DNA of 64,000 bases, taken from assembly GCF_003850345.1 (NCBI RefSeq), contig NZ_CP027707.1, positions 2,170,001 through 2,234,000 of the forward strand, in the 5' to 3' direction. Below the pieces are notes generated by a model that saw only the letters and a list, made by a program, of their open reading frames with translations, had not been told where the DNA came from and made no database searches. Both the position numbers and the translations under genes were made by a program. The stretch comes from Pseudomonas chlororaphis subsp. piscium. Lineage in GTDB: Bacteria > Pseudomonadota > Gammaproteobacteria > Pseudomonadales > Pseudomonadaceae. This document shows, piece by piece, positions 18,445 through 27,065 of the stretch; position 1 is the stretch's first letter, and each line of letters starts with the position of its first letter.

Positions 18445-19065
18445 TCAGGGTTTTTCACCCTTCAGGCGACGCTGGCCGATGTCGGCCAGGCAGGTCGGCA
18501 GCTCGCCCAGATGGTCGATCACCGAGTGCACGCCAAGGCTGAATAGATGCAGGGTCGCCTTGCCACGCTTGAGCTCGCACTCCTGCTGGCTCAGTGCCTG
18601 CCATTGCGCCGGGCTCATGCCGCAGAGCGAGCCGCAGGACGCCAGGCCGATGGTCCACAGGCCGGCGTTGAGGCCCGATTGCAACAGGCGCGGTTCGCCG
18701 CTGACCAGCACGCAGCCGTCCAGCCGGCTGACATTCAGGGCCATCAGCGCTTGCCAGCAAGCGTCGGGAGCTGGCCAGCGGGAGCCTGTGTTGGGGGAGG
18801 GGGTGACCCAGTTGGGTAGGGAACTCGCCAGGCTCTGGCTGAGCGTGGCGGGCAACTCGTCGAGCCAGGCACAAGGTACGCCCTGATGTTGCAGGCTGTG
18901 CAGAATGTCCAGGGCACCGTGGGTGGCGTGCGCCTGTTCCAGGATCGGGTGATCGGCGCTGTGCAGGCGCATCCGCGCGCCGAAATCCACCAGGCAACCG
19001 CTGAGGCCAAAGAGCACAGCGGTCAAGGTGGGGGCGGATACAGGCAAGGCTTCGGCGTGAGGCAT
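18445..19065 (-). CDS. HAD-superfamily phosphonatase-like protein, nucleophile missing
   Basis: About 206 residues. The opening AVLFGLSGCLVDFGARMRLH aligns with the phosphonoacetaldehyde hydrolase opening of the form AVILDWAGTxVDFGS, but the catalytic Asp is Gly. The rest keeps the fold: a cap-like helical segment (GALDILHSLQHQGVPCAWLD), the motif-II region GCVLVSGEPRLLQSGLNAGLWTIGL. The ATG 19065 is chosen because AGGGA lies upstream and the family begins there; the frame is open further upstream to 19185. It is probably a non-catalytic member or a binding protein. It is divergent from mlaA. Function unknown. Confidence 0.75.
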   Translation of the reverse strand: MPHAEALPVSAPTLTAVLFGLSGCLVDFGARMRLHSADHPILEQAHATHGALDILHSLQHQGVPCAWLDELPATLSQSLASSLPNWVTPSPNTGSRWPAPDACWQALMALNVSRLDGCVLVSGEPRLLQSGLNAGLWTIGLASCGSLCGMSPAQWQALSQQECELKRGKATLHLFSLGVHSVIDHLGELPTCLADIGQRRLKGEKP

Positions 19066-19267
19066 CGTGACGTCCCTGAAATACCTTGCAAGAGTATCGA
19101 CGGCAGATGACCGTTGGGTGACATCCCTGTGAATAGGCCCTGCAAACGAGGGGCGAGAGGGGGAACCACTGTGCCAGTGCTGCATAAATGGATATATCCG
19201 ACTTATACTAGCTCGCTTACCGCCAGGGCATAGCGCCCGCGACAGTATAATTCAAGGAGTTTTTGCT

Positions 19268-19951
19268 ATGCGCTGGAGCAATCGTTTCGCTCAGCTTATG
19301 TGTGCCGGCATGCTGTTGGTGCCAGTTTTGGCCCATGCCGCGGAAGAGGATCCGTGGGAAAGCATCAACCGCCCGATCTTCACCTTCAACGACACCATCG
19401 ACACCTATGCGTTGAAGCCTCTGGCACAAGGTTATCAGGCAGTAACGCCGCAATTTCTCGAAGACGGCATTCACAACTTCTTCCGTAACATCGGCGATGT
19501 CGGCAACCTGGCCAACGATATCCTGCAAGCCAAGCCCCATGCCGCTGCCGTCGACACTGCGCGGCTGCTGATGAACACCACCATCGGTGTGGCGGGTTTC
19601 TTCGATGTGAGCACCAAGATGGGCTTGCAACGTAACGATGAAGACTTCGGCCAGACCCTGGGTTACTGGGGCGTCGGCAGCGGTCCTTACGTGATGCTGC
19701 CGTTCTTCGGTCCGAGCACCCTGCGTGACGCACCGGCCAAGTATGTGGACAGCTTCACCGACGGTTACCGTTATGTGAACGACGTGCCGGTACGTAACAG
19801 CGTATTTGCCCTGGAGGTCGTCGACACCCGCGCCAGCCTTCTGTCGAGCGAGAAGCTGATCAGTGGCGACAAGTACACCTTCATTCGCAATGCCTACCTG
19901 CAGAACCGCGAATTCAAGGTCAAGGACGGCAAGGTCGAAGACGATTTTTAA
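19268..19951 (+). CDS. mlaA: Phospholipid-binding MlaA (VacJ) family protein
   Basis: MlaA is the outer-membrane component that removes mislocalised phospholipid from the outer leaflet and passes it to MlaC. 227 residues. The signal peptide is residues 1-24 (MCAGMLLVPVLAHA), with cleavage before AEEDPWESINRPIFTFND, the family's signature start. Further motifs are TPQFLEDGIHNFFRNIGD, RLLMNTTIGVAGFFDVS, DFGQTLGYWGVGSGPYVMLPFFGPS and DGYRYVND. No lipobox precedes the mature N-terminus, unlike E. coli MlaA. The ATG has AAGGAG upstream. It stands alone and is followed by a strong terminator; the mlaBCDEF genes are not in the window. Confidence 0.93.
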   Translation: MRWSNRFAQLMCAGMLLVPVLAHAAEEDPWESINRPIFTFNDTIDTYALKPLAQGYQAVTPQFLEDGIHNFFRNIGDVGNLANDILQAKPHAAAVDTARLLMNTTIGVAGFFDVSTKMGLQRNDEDFGQTLGYWGVGSGPYVMLPFFGPSTLRDAPAKYVDSFTDGYRYVNDVPVRNSVFALEVVDTRASLLSSEKLISGDKYTFIRNAYLQNREFKVKDGKVEDDF

Positions 19952-19964
19952 GCCTTGACCCAGT

Positions 19965-20000
19965 CATGAAAAAGGCGGCCCCGAGGCCGCCTTTTTCATG
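19965..20000. terminator. Bidirectional terminator between mlaA and the PilZ gene
   Basis: A perfect palindrome: GAAAAAGGCGGCC, loop CCGA, GGCCGCCTTTTTC. It has A and T runs on both sides and so can serve both convergent genes. Confidence 0.92.
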
Positions 20001-20010
20001 GGTTTCAGAA

Positions 20011-20310
20011 TCAGTTCATCTTCAGGATTGTAAGGCCAAGTTTCTGGCCGTTGCCTTCCAACTCGGTGACCCAGACCACTTCGGTGTCCGCTTCCAGTCC
20101 CCTGAGGGCGGCGTGCTCGGAATCGATACGCACGCTGAGCTGGTCGCCGACCTTGAATGAGCGTGGGGCCTGAACCTGCATGCCACTGCTGGAAAGGTCG
20201 ATGCAGACGGCTGGAATCACCTGGCCCTGGTGGATCAAAGTGACCTCTGCATCCACCCGCATGCGGATGTAATCGCGCTTTTCACTGTAGTCACGATCGT
20301 TTGGGCTCAT
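20011..20310 (-). CDS. PilZ domain c-di-GMP-binding protein
   Basis: A 99-residue single-domain PilZ protein with a full c-di-GMP site: RxxxR in KRDYIRMRVD and DLSSSGMQV (D-x-S-x-x-G). It has no membrane or other domain, so it acts as a soluble receptor whose partner is unknown. The ATG at 20310 has GGAG five bases upstream; an ATG three codons earlier (20319) has none. It lies between mlaA and the divergently oriented rssB-rssC pair, the arrangement I recall from P. aeruginosa (PA2799). Confidence 0.9.
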   Translation of the reverse strand: MSPNDRDYSEKRDYIRMRVDAEVTLIHQGQVIPAVCIDLSSSGMQVQAPRSFKVGDQLSVRIDSEHAALRGLEADTEVVWVTELEGNGQKLGLTILKMN

Positions 20311-20588
20311 AGGCTCCATCCTGCGTTTAAGTTGCGGATTTGTCTGTTCTTATAACTCCCGGTGATTTGAGGTGTAAAGACGTCCAGCGACCATCGGCAT
20401 GAGCTTGAAACGCCCCGCGGATGGGAGTACCGTCTGCGCCTTAGAAGGGCACCTCTGATTGGTCGAGCGTGCAGGGCTGCGGGCCCTGGCTCCATTTCCA
20501 GAGTGGCTAGAAAGCGAATCCAGTAGTGTGTGCCAAGGCATTGTGCCCAGCCACCTACGCCAACCTAATTCTGGCGCCGTTTGCCCAC

Positions 20589-21770
20589 ATGCCAAAAACC
20601 AGTGCCACGCTGCTGATAATCGATGACGACGAAGTAGTGCGCGCGAGCCTCGCGGCCTATTTGGAAGACAGTGGCTTCAGCGTCCTGCAGGCCAGTAACG
20701 GCCAGCAGGGACTTCAGGTGTTCGAGCAGGAAAAGCCCGACCTGGTGATCTGCGATCTGCGCATGCCGCAGATGGGCGGCCTCGAACTTATCCGTCAGGT
20801 AACCGACATCGAGCCGCAAATCCCGGTCATCGTGGTCTCCGGTGCCGGTGTGATGAACGACGCTGTCGAGGCCCTGCGCCTGGGCGCGGCGGACTACCTG
20901 ATCAAACCGTTGGAAGACCTCGCTGTGCTGGAGCACTCGGTGCGCCGGGCCCTGGATCGTGCGCGGCTGCTGCTGGAAAACCAGCGCTACCGGGAGAAGC
21001 TGGAAGCCGCCAACCGCGAGCTCGAAGCCAGCCTGAGCCTGTTGCAGGAAGACCAGAACGCCGGGCGCCAGGTGCAGATGAACATGCTGCCGGTGAGCCC
21101 CTGGACTATCGATCAGTTCAAGTTCGCGCACCAGATCATCCCGTCGTTGTACCTGTCCGGCGATTTTGTCGACTACTTCCGTGTCGACGAGCGCCGCGTA
21201 GCCTTTTACCTGGCGGATGTTTCCGGACATGGCGCGTCATCGGCCTTTGTCACGGTACTGCTCAAGTTCATGACCACGCGCTTGCTGTTCGAGTCCAAGC
21301 GCAATGGCACTTTGCCGGAATTCAAACCCTCGGAAGTCCTTGGCCATATCAACCGTGGCCTGATCAGCTGTAAGCTGGGTAAACACGTGACAATGGTCGG
21401 TGGCGTCATCGACGAGGAGACGGGCTTGTTGACCTATAGCATTGGCGGACACCTGCCATTGCCTGTGTTGTACACGCCAGACAGTGTGCGTTACCTGGAA
21501 GGGCGCGGTCTGCCGGTGGGCTTGTTCAATGAAGCCACCTATGAAGACCACATTCTGGAACTGCCTCCAACCTTCAGTTTGACGCTGATGTCTGATGGCA
21601 TTCTGGACCTTTTGCCGGAACCCACACTCAAAGAAAAAGAAGCCGCCTTACCTGAACGGGTGAGAACGGCAGGCGGCAGCCTGGATGGTCTGCGGCAGGT
21701 TTTTGGATTGGCCACGCTAGGGGAGATGCCGGATGATATCGCCCTGTTGGTGTTGAGCAGGAATCTTTAA
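20589..21770 (+). CDS. rssB: Response regulator with PP2C-type phosphatase domain, RssB family
   Basis: About 393 residues. Receiver residues 1-125: IIDDDEVV, phospho-site LVICDLRMPQMGG, KPLEDL. A helical linker follows (LEAANRELEASLSLLQED), then a SpoIIE/PP2C phosphatase domain with its acidic metal ligands present: DVSGHG, MSDGILDLLPE, PDDIALLVL. E. coli RssB, the adaptor that delivers RpoS to ClpXP, has a degenerate phosphatase domain; here the residues look intact. The natural substrate would be the STAS protein encoded next, whose start codon overlaps the rssB stop (TAATG). Control of RpoS stability or activity is inferred from the family. Confidence 0.88.
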   Translation: MPKTSATLLIIDDDEVVRASLAAYLEDSGFSVLQASNGQQGLQVFEQEKPDLVICDLRMPQMGGLELIRQVTDIEPQIPVIVVSGAGVMNDAVEALRLGAADYLIKPLEDLAVLEHSVRRALDRARLLLENQRYREKLEAANRELEASLSLLQEDQNAGRQVQMNMLPVSPWTIDQFKFAHQIIPSLYLSGDFVDYFRVDERRVAFYLADVSGHGASSAFVTVLLKFMTTRLLFESKRNGTLPEFKPSEVLGHINRGLISCKLGKHVTMVGGVIDEETGLLTYSIGGHLPLPVLYTPDSVRYLEGRGLPVGLFNEATYEDHILELPPTFSLTLMSDGILDLLPEPTLKEKEAALPERVRTAGGSLDGLRQVFGLATLGEMPDDIALLVLSRNL

Positions 21771-22252
21771 TGAGTACCGGTAGAATCCAATTCGCCGAGC
21801 AGGACGGCACCTTCGTCCTGAAGTTTGTCGGTGAAGTGCGCCTGACCCTGTGTTCGGCGCTGGATGCGACTATTGAGCGGATCTTCACGGCGCTGAACTT
21901 CTCGGCGATCGTGATCGACCTGACCGAAACCCGCAGCATCGACAGCACCACTCTGGGCCTGCTGGCCAAGCTGTCGATCCTGTCGCGGCAGAAGGTCGGC
22001 CTGTTGCCGACCGTCGTCACCACCCACGAAGACATCACCCGACTGCTGCAGTCCATGGGCTTCGATCAGGTGTTCAACATCGTTGACCGTCCGATCCCAT
22101 GCCCGGAATGCCTGACCGACCTGCCATCCCAGGATCAGTCGGAAGAAGTGGTGCGGCTCAAGGTGCTGGAAGCGCACAAGATCCTCATGGGCTTGAACGA
22201 CTCCAACCGCGAGGCTTTCCACGATCTGGTGAACGCCCTGGAGCGTCACTGA
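21770..22252 (+). CDS. rssC: STAS-domain anti-sigma-factor antagonist RssC
   Basis: 160 residues. The first ~105 form a STAS domain with the phosphorylatable Ser in ETRSIDSTTLGLLAKLS; a ~55-residue tail contains a CPEC pair (RPIPCPECLTDLPSQ) and a helix. STAS proteins of this kind are switched by a kinase and a PP2C phosphatase. The overlapping upstream gene supplies the phosphatase, but no kinase gene is adjacent. It is translationally coupled to rssB and followed by a terminator. Confidence 0.88.
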   Translation: MSTGRIQFAEQDGTFVLKFVGEVRLTLCSALDATIERIFTALNFSAIVIDLTETRSIDSTTLGLLAKLSILSRQKVGLLPTVVTTHEDITRLLQSMGFDQVFNIVDRPIPCPECLTDLPSQDQSEEVVRLKVLEAHKILMGLNDSNREAFHDLVNALERH

Positions 22253-22274
22253 TCCGATAAAAGCGTCAGCGCAT

Positions 22275-22309
22275 AAAAAAGGGCGGACCCGCGAGGGTTC
22301 GCCCTTTTT
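22275..22309. terminator. Bidirectional terminator between rssC and tal
   Basis: The stem AAAGGGCGGACCC / GGGTTCGCCCTTT (one G-U) with loop GCGA is flanked by A and T runs on both sides, between convergent genes. Confidence 0.9.
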
Positions 22310-22327
22310 GCGTTGGTGCTCGCTCGA

Positions 22328-23254
22328 TCAGAGCTTGGCGGCCAGCAGCGCCTCGAGTTTTTCCTGGTCGCGGGCGAACTGACGGATGCCTTCGGCCAGT
22401 TTCTCGGTGGCCATGGCGTCTTCGTTGGAGGCCCAGCGGAACTGTGCTTCGTTCAGGCTCTGGCGGGCTTCGCCAGCGTGGCCCGGAGCCAGTTTGCGCT
22501 CCAGCTTGCCGGTGTCGGCGGCCAGTTTCTCGATCAGGTCGGGGCTGATGGTCAGGCGGTCGCAGCCGGCCAGTTGCTCGATCTGGTTCAGGTTGCGGAA
22601 GCTGGCGCCCATGACCACGGTCTTGTAGTCATTGGCCTTGTAGTAGTTGTAGATGCGGGTCACCGACTGCACGCCTGGATCGTCGGCACCGGTATAATCG
22701 TTGCCGCTGGCCTTCTTGTACCAGTCGTAGATACGGCCCACGAACGGCGAGATCAGGAACACGCCGGCCTCGGCGCAGGCGATTGCCTGGGCGAAGGAGA
22801 ACAGCAGGGTCAGGTTGGTCTGGATGCCTTCGCGTTCCAGTTGCTCGGCGGCGCGGATGCCTTCCCAGGTGGAGGCGATCTTGATCAGTACGCGGTCACG
22901 GCCGATGCCGGCCTTGTCGTACAGCTCGATCAGGCGATGGGCGCGCTTGAGCATGGCGTCGGTGTCGAACGACAGACGTGCATCCACTTCGGTGGAAATG
23001 CGGCCCGGGATCACTTTCAGAATTTCTTTGCCCACCGCGACGCCAAAACGGTCGCTGGCCAGGCCGATATCGCCCTTGACGTCGCTGACACTGGCGTTCA
23101 GCAGCTCGGCGTAACCCGGAATGGCCGCGGCCTTGAGCAGCAGGGAAGGGTTGGTGGTGGCGTCTACCGGTTTGACCCGGGCGATAGCGTCGAAGTCGCC
23201 GGTATCGGCAACCACGGTGGTGAACTGCTTGAGTTGTTCCAGCTTGGAAGTCAT
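22328..23254 (-). CDS. tal: Transaldolase
   Basis: A cytosolic enzyme of the non-oxidative pentose phosphate pathway that transfers dihydroxyacetone between sugar phosphates. 308 residues, the length of the TalB type. Motifs: [16 protein letters not shown], the Schiff-base Lys in [48 protein letters not shown] and [11 protein letters not shown]. The start [12 protein letters not shown] matches the family; the frame continues upstream without support. Monocistronic. Confidence 0.97.
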   Translation of the reverse strand: MTSKLEQLKQFTTVVADTGDFDAIARVKPVDATTNPSLLLKAAAIPGYAELLNASVSDVKGDIGLASDRFGVAVGKEILKVIPGRISTEVDARLSFDTDAMLKRAHRLIELYDKAGIGRDRVLIKIASTWEGIRAAEQLEREGIQTNLTLLFSFAQAIACAEAGVFLISPFVGRIYDWYKKASGNDYTGADDPGVQSVTRIYNYYKANDYKTVVMGASFRNLNQIEQLAGCDRLTISPDLIEKLAADTGKLERKLAPGHAGEARQSLNEAQFRWASNEDAMATEKLAEGIRQFARDQEKLEALLAAKL

Positions 23255-23442
23255 GAGAGTGCTCTGTCCTGTGGGTCTGTTGACATTACCCGAGCGCTGA
23301 CAACCGCTCAAGGGCGTGAATACGTAACCGGATGCCTAAACCAGCCCCAAGGGCAACAACCTGAAAACAGGTGTTTGAATGCTGGGGCGTTATCCGTCTA
23401 CTACGATGCCAAAACACCCGTCAGGTTCAACCCGCGTGACCG

Positions 23443-24444
23443 TTAACGGCCTTCGAGCAACTGTCCTGCCTGATCCAGCAGCGCCAGCGGATCCTTGGCC
23501 TTGTGGATGTCCACCGAGAGCAGCTGACGGAACTTGCGTGCCCCCGGAAAACCGGTGCCCAGCCCCAGTACATGGCGAGTGATATGGTGCATGGCGCCGC
23601 CTGTGGCCAGGTGCCTGGCGATATAAGGCCGCAATTGCGCCAGCGCCTCGGCCCGGGAAATCACCGGTGCCGTGCTGCCGAACAACTGTTGATCCACCTC
23701 CGCCAGCAGGTAGGGGTTGTGATAGGCCTCGCGGCCCAGCATCACCCCGTCGAAGGTCTGCAAGTGCTCGTGGCAGGCTTCCAGGGTCTTGATGCCGCCG
23801 TTGAGGATGATCTCCAACTCAGGGAAGTCCGTCTTCAACCGTGCCGCCACGTCATAACGCAGGGGAGGAATGTCACGGTTTTCCTTCGGCGACAGCCCCT
23901 CAAGAATCGCGATCCGCGCATGCACGGTAAAACTGGTGCAACCAGCCTCGCGCACCTGGCCGACGAAATCGCACAGTTCTGCATAACTGTCGCGGCCATT
24001 GATGCCGATCCGATGCTTGACCGTTACCGGAATGCTCACCGCATCGCGCATCGCCTTCACACAATCGGCCACCAACCCCGGATGTCCCATCAGGCAGGCG
24101 CCGATCATGTTGTTCTGCACCCGATCGCTCGGACAGCCAACGTTGAGGTTCACCTCGTCGTAACCATGCTCCTGCGCCATCCGCGCACAAGCCGCCAGAT
24201 CCGCCGGCGTACTGCCACCCAACTGCAACGCCAAGGGATGCTCGGACTCGTCATGACGCAGAAAGCGCTCATGATCGCCATTGAGCAACGCACCGGTGGT
24301 GACCATCTCGGTGTAGAGCAGGGCGTGCTTGGACAGCAGACGCAGGAAGAAGCGGCAGTGCCTATCCGTCCAGTCCATCATGGGCGCCACGGAGAAGCGG
24401 CGAGAAAGGACTGGCGAGTCAGTTGGAGCAGAAGATAAGAGCAT
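23443..24444 (-). CDS. dusA: tRNA-dihydrouridine(20/20a) synthase DusA
   Basis: An FMN enzyme reducing uridine 20/20a in the D-loop of tRNA with NADPH. 333 residues: the opening SVAPMMDWTDRHCR, HPLALQLGGS, the catalytic Cys in LNVGCPSDRVQNNMIGACL, VKHRIGINGRDSY, FTVHARIAILEGLSPKENR and NGGIKTLE, typical of DusA rather than DusB/C. Its paralogue dusC is at 43.4 kb. A 190-base interval separates it from tal downstream. Confidence 0.96.
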   Translation of the reverse strand: MLLSSAPTDSPVLSRRFSVAPMMDWTDRHCRFFLRLLSKHALLYTEMVTTGALLNGDHERFLRHDESEHPLALQLGGSTPADLAACARMAQEHGYDEVNLNVGCPSDRVQNNMIGACLMGHPGLVADCVKAMRDAVSIPVTVKHRIGINGRDSYAELCDFVGQVREAGCTSFTVHARIAILEGLSPKENRDIPPLRYDVAARLKTDFPELEIILNGGIKTLEACHEHLQTFDGVMLGREAYHNPYLLAEVDQQLFGSTAPVISRAEALAQLRPYIARHLATGGAMHHITRHVLGLGTGFPGARKFRQLLSVDIHKAKDPLALLDQAGQLLEGR

Positions 24445-24586
24445 TGGGCAATCTGGATGGGTGAGGCGAAGGAGGGGAAGTTTATCAGGAATGGCGTTCC
24501 GGGGTTGGAAGGGCGAGCGTACCAGGAGGATGAATGGTCTTTGGTCCCTATATTTCGGTTGGTTGTATGAGCAGCGGCAGGGTAAT

Positions 24587-24623
24587 AAAAAAGCGGGCGG
24601 CCTTAAGGTCGCCCGCTTTTTTT
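24587..24623. terminator. Rho-independent terminator downstream of azoR
   Basis: The stem AAAAGCGGGCGGCC / GGTCGCCCGCTTTT with loop TTAA has A/T runs on both sides; it lies 50 bases after the azoR stop (minus strand). Confidence 0.9.
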
Positions 24624-24671
24624 GTGTGGTTCGATAACGGCGCGGTTAGGCGAATTTTCGCTGCATTTGCA

Positions 24672-25310
24672 TCACTTGAGGCTGTCCGCCAGCTCCCGAG
24701 CCCGATTCCCAGCCTCTTGCCGCGCCGCTTGATCCACCTCATACCCCAGGATGGTCTTTTCCACGATCAGCGCGTGCACCTGGGTGACTGCGACGAACTT
24801 CAGCCAGGCCTCGACGTAGGGCTTCTGGAAGTCAAAGCGTTCCGCCGGTGTGGCGGATTGCGCTGAGAAGTCGAGGCCGCGGGCGTAGGCGACGACCGCG
24901 GTTTTGTTGTGCAGCAGGCCGCGCAGGCCGTGTTCGGCGCTGAAGCTGAAGAGGATGTCTTTCTGCGTGACCAGGTCGATGAAGTGCTTGAGCTTGTAGG
25001 GGATGCTGTAGTTCCACAGGGGCACGGAGAGTACCAGCAGGTCGGCGTTGTGCAGGTGGGCGGCGAGGGTTTCGAGGGTGTTCCAGGCGTCTTGCTGGTC
25101 GGGGGACAGGGCTATGCCTTGCAGTCCGGCGTATTTGGCGTCCAGGGCGTGCTGGTCGAACTCCGGCAGGTCCAGGCTCCACAGGTCCAGGGTGCTGACT
25201 TCGGTGTGGGGATGGTGGGTCTGGTAGCGGTCGATAAAACCGCGGGCGATTTGTTGCGAGGCGGAGCGCTCTTTGCGGGGGGAGCATTGGATATGCAGCA
25301 GGCGGGTCAT
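24672..25310 (-). CDS. azoR: FMN-dependent NADH:azo/quinone reductase (AzoR type)
   Basis: A flavodoxin-fold oxidoreductase that reduces azo dyes and quinones by two-electron transfer. 212 residues. The FMN phosphate loop is IQCSPRKERSASQQIA, PLWNYSIPYKLKHFID is the family signature, and VAYARGLDF is near the isoalloxazine site. The start MTRLLHIQ is chosen to fit the family; the frame is open further upstream. The divergent LysR gene 95 bases away is its probable regulator, an arrangement common for azoreductases in Pseudomonas. Several paralogues occur in these genomes, so azoR without a number is used. Confidence 0.88.
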   Translation of the reverse strand: MTRLLHIQCSPRKERSASQQIARGFIDRYQTHHPHTEVSTLDLWSLDLPEFDQHALDAKYAGLQGIALSPDQQDAWNTLETLAAHLHNADLLVLSVPLWNYSIPYKLKHFIDLVTQKDILFSFSAEHGLRGLLHNKTAVVAYARGLDFSAQSATPAERFDFQKPYVEAWLKFVAVTQVHALIVEKTILGYEVDQAARQEAGNRARELADSLK

Positions 25311-25384
25311 GGGGGCATCTCGGAGGAGGAATGCCGGGCATTGCAACATAGCGCTTAACGGAATATAAATCGTAAATAAATAGC

Positions 25385-25394
25385 TGATTAATCA
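25385..25394. promoter_or_regulatory. Palindrome in the azoR/lysR divergent interval
   Basis: TGATTAATCA is a perfect 10-base palindrome in the 95-base A+T-rich region between azoR and the divergent LysR gene. It is a possible regulator site; no T-N11-A motif is clearer. Confidence 0.3.
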
Positions 25395-25405
25395 CGTATC
25401 TCTAT

Positions 25406-26260
25406 ATGTTCGATGTTCTGTTGCTCAAGACCTTTGTGACGGTGGTGGACGAGGAAGGCTTCAGCCGTGCCGCTGAACGGCTGCACCTGACACAGTCGGC
25501 GGTCAGCGGGCATCTGCGGCGCCTGGAAGAGCAGGTCGGCAAGCCGCTGCTGACCCGTACCACGCGCTCCCAGCACTTGACCGCCGATGGCGAGCGCCTG
25601 ATGGCCTATGCCCGAGCCATCCTCGCCTTGAACCGCGATGCCTGGGCCGAGTTGACGCGTTCGCCGTTTCACGGCCGGGTGCGGATCGGCATGTCCGAGG
25701 ACTTTGTCGAGCCCCGCCTGCTGCGCCTTTTGCAGGAGTTCGCGGCGCAGTACCCGGGCATGGAAATCGATATCCAGGTGAATATTCCCGGCACGCTGTT
25801 GGAGCGCATGCAGCAGGGTGCTCTTGAGGTGGTCATAGGTTCGCTGTGTGAAACCCGTGAGCCGGGCCTGCTGTTATGGCAGGAGCCACTGGTATGGGCC
25901 AGCTCCGCATACCTGGTCGGCCGCTTGCCGACACCCTTGCCGCTGGCGCTGTTTCCCGAGCCATGCCCTTATCGGGCGGTGGCCCTGCAGCGCCTGGCGC
26001 AAGCGGGAATTGCCCAGCGCACGGCAATGCTTTGCCCGAGCAACGCGGCGTTGCGCACAGCGGCCCTGTCCGGGTTCGCGGTGGCGCCGATAGCCACCAG
26101 TCAGTTGGGGCAGGGGCTTGCGGTGTTAGGGGCTGAGCATGGTTTGCCGGCGTTGCCTGATGCGGAGTTCCGACTGTTCACGGCCAGGGACGCGGATCAG
26201 GGCATAGTGGCTGCGTTGTCCCAGGTGATAGTGGCCTATTGTGCGGCGCGGCGGGTCTAG
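25406..26260 (+). CDS. LysR-family transcriptional regulator (divergent to azoR)
   Basis: 284 residues. The N-terminal winged helix (LLKTFVTVVDEEGFSRAAERLHLTQSAVSGHLRRLEEQVG) and linker helix are followed by a periplasmic-binding-protein-like effector domain starting near residue 92 (GRVRIGMSEDFVEPRLLRLL). The ATG has no good ribosome-binding site. It probably regulates azoR, which starts 95 bases away on the other strand; the inducer is unknown. Confidence 0.88.
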   Translation: MFDVLLLKTFVTVVDEEGFSRAAERLHLTQSAVSGHLRRLEEQVGKPLLTRTTRSQHLTADGERLMAYARAILALNRDAWAELTRSPFHGRVRIGMSEDFVEPRLLRLLQEFAAQYPGMEIDIQVNIPGTLLERMQQGALEVVIGSLCETREPGLLLWQEPLVWASSAYLVGRLPTPLPLALFPEPCPYRAVALQRLAQAGIAQRTAMLCPSNAALRTAALSGFAVAPIATSQLGQGLAVLGAEHGLPALPDAEFRLFTARDADQGIVAALSQVIVAYCAARRV

Positions 26261-26277
26261 CTGCCGGCTTCAGCGGG

Positions 26278-26300
26278 GCGACTGCCCGAGGGGCAGTCGC
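26278..26300. terminator. Hairpin between convergent genes
   Basis: GCGACTGCCC, loop GAG, GGGCAGTCGC: ten perfect pairs, but without a clear T run. A likely boundary element between the LysR gene and the 162-residue unknown. Confidence 0.5.
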
Positions 26301-26311
26301 TTGAGCGGAGG

Positions 26312-26800
26312 TCAGAGATCCAGGCCTTCCTGGATTACCGACAACAGGGTGTCTTCATTGAGCTCGAGCGGGTCTGGCCTGGTTTTGTCCGAGCCGGGAA
26401 CCGTCTGGATCAGCCAGTGTCCCTCACCATGCTCGCTGCCGTTGCGCAGCATGTAGCGTTCCGGGCCTTTGCCATGGATTTCGACACGCCCGGCGCCATC
26501 GCTGGTGAAGCGGGCGATGGGATCGAGGAGGATGCTTTTATGGTTGCCCTCGATCAGCAGCTGATCGATGGCGTAGTTGAAAGTGGCGCCTGATGAGTGG
26601 CTCTCGAATACGCGAGTGGGGACGCGCCGGATATTCAGGCCGACCTCTGAAAGTGGAGTCAGCCAGGTCTCGACCTGGTGGTACATCTCATAGACCTGTG
26701 CAGGCCACAGCTCGATAGCCTTGTCTGCCGAGATGTCTTCCTTGGCCCAGCTGTCCTGTTTTTGTTTCAGCCTTGCGGCGAGTTCATCGACCTTACTCAT
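26312..26800 (-). CDS. Hypothetical protein, 162 residues
   Basis: I do not recognise a family. It is a soluble, acidic protein without signal peptide. The N-terminal ~60 residues are helical (VDELAARLKQKQDSWAKED; VYEMYHQVETWLTPLSEVG), and the remainder looks like a beta-rich domain (TFNYAIDQLLIEGNHKSILL; GRVEIHGKGPERYMLRNGSE; GHWLIQTVP). Codon usage and composition match its neighbours, which supports it as a real gene. It is convergent with the LysR gene. Confidence 0.75.
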   Translation of the reverse strand: MSKVDELAARLKQKQDSWAKEDISADKAIELWPAQVYEMYHQVETWLTPLSEVGLNIRRVPTRVFESHSSGATFNYAIDQLLIEGNHKSILLDPIARFTSDGAGRVEIHGKGPERYMLRNGSEHGEGHWLIQTVPGSDKTRPDPLELNEDTLLSVIQEGLDL

Positions 26801-27065
26801 TCCGACTTCCTATCGTGATGTGAGGGTAAGTGTAGTCTCGGAAGGTACTTTACCTTGGCGGACGGTGACCAGCGATTCATGACCACCTGCAGGATAACGA
26901 TGCTTGTATTGTGACGAGGTGTTTCTTATATATCCCTGATGGGCATCAGAAAAATGCTCTACATTTTCAGAAGGTGCCACCCTGAATTGTCCGGTATTAC
27001 CTCTTAGGATTGGCCACTAACGGCGCCCGGCTGCATAGCATGCCTTACCCTGCCAGGATGATGCT

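Noticed and set aside
18425..18445. TTGATCAA as an Anr/Fnr box
   Set aside because: The four-base spacer of TTGAT-N4-ATCAA is missing.
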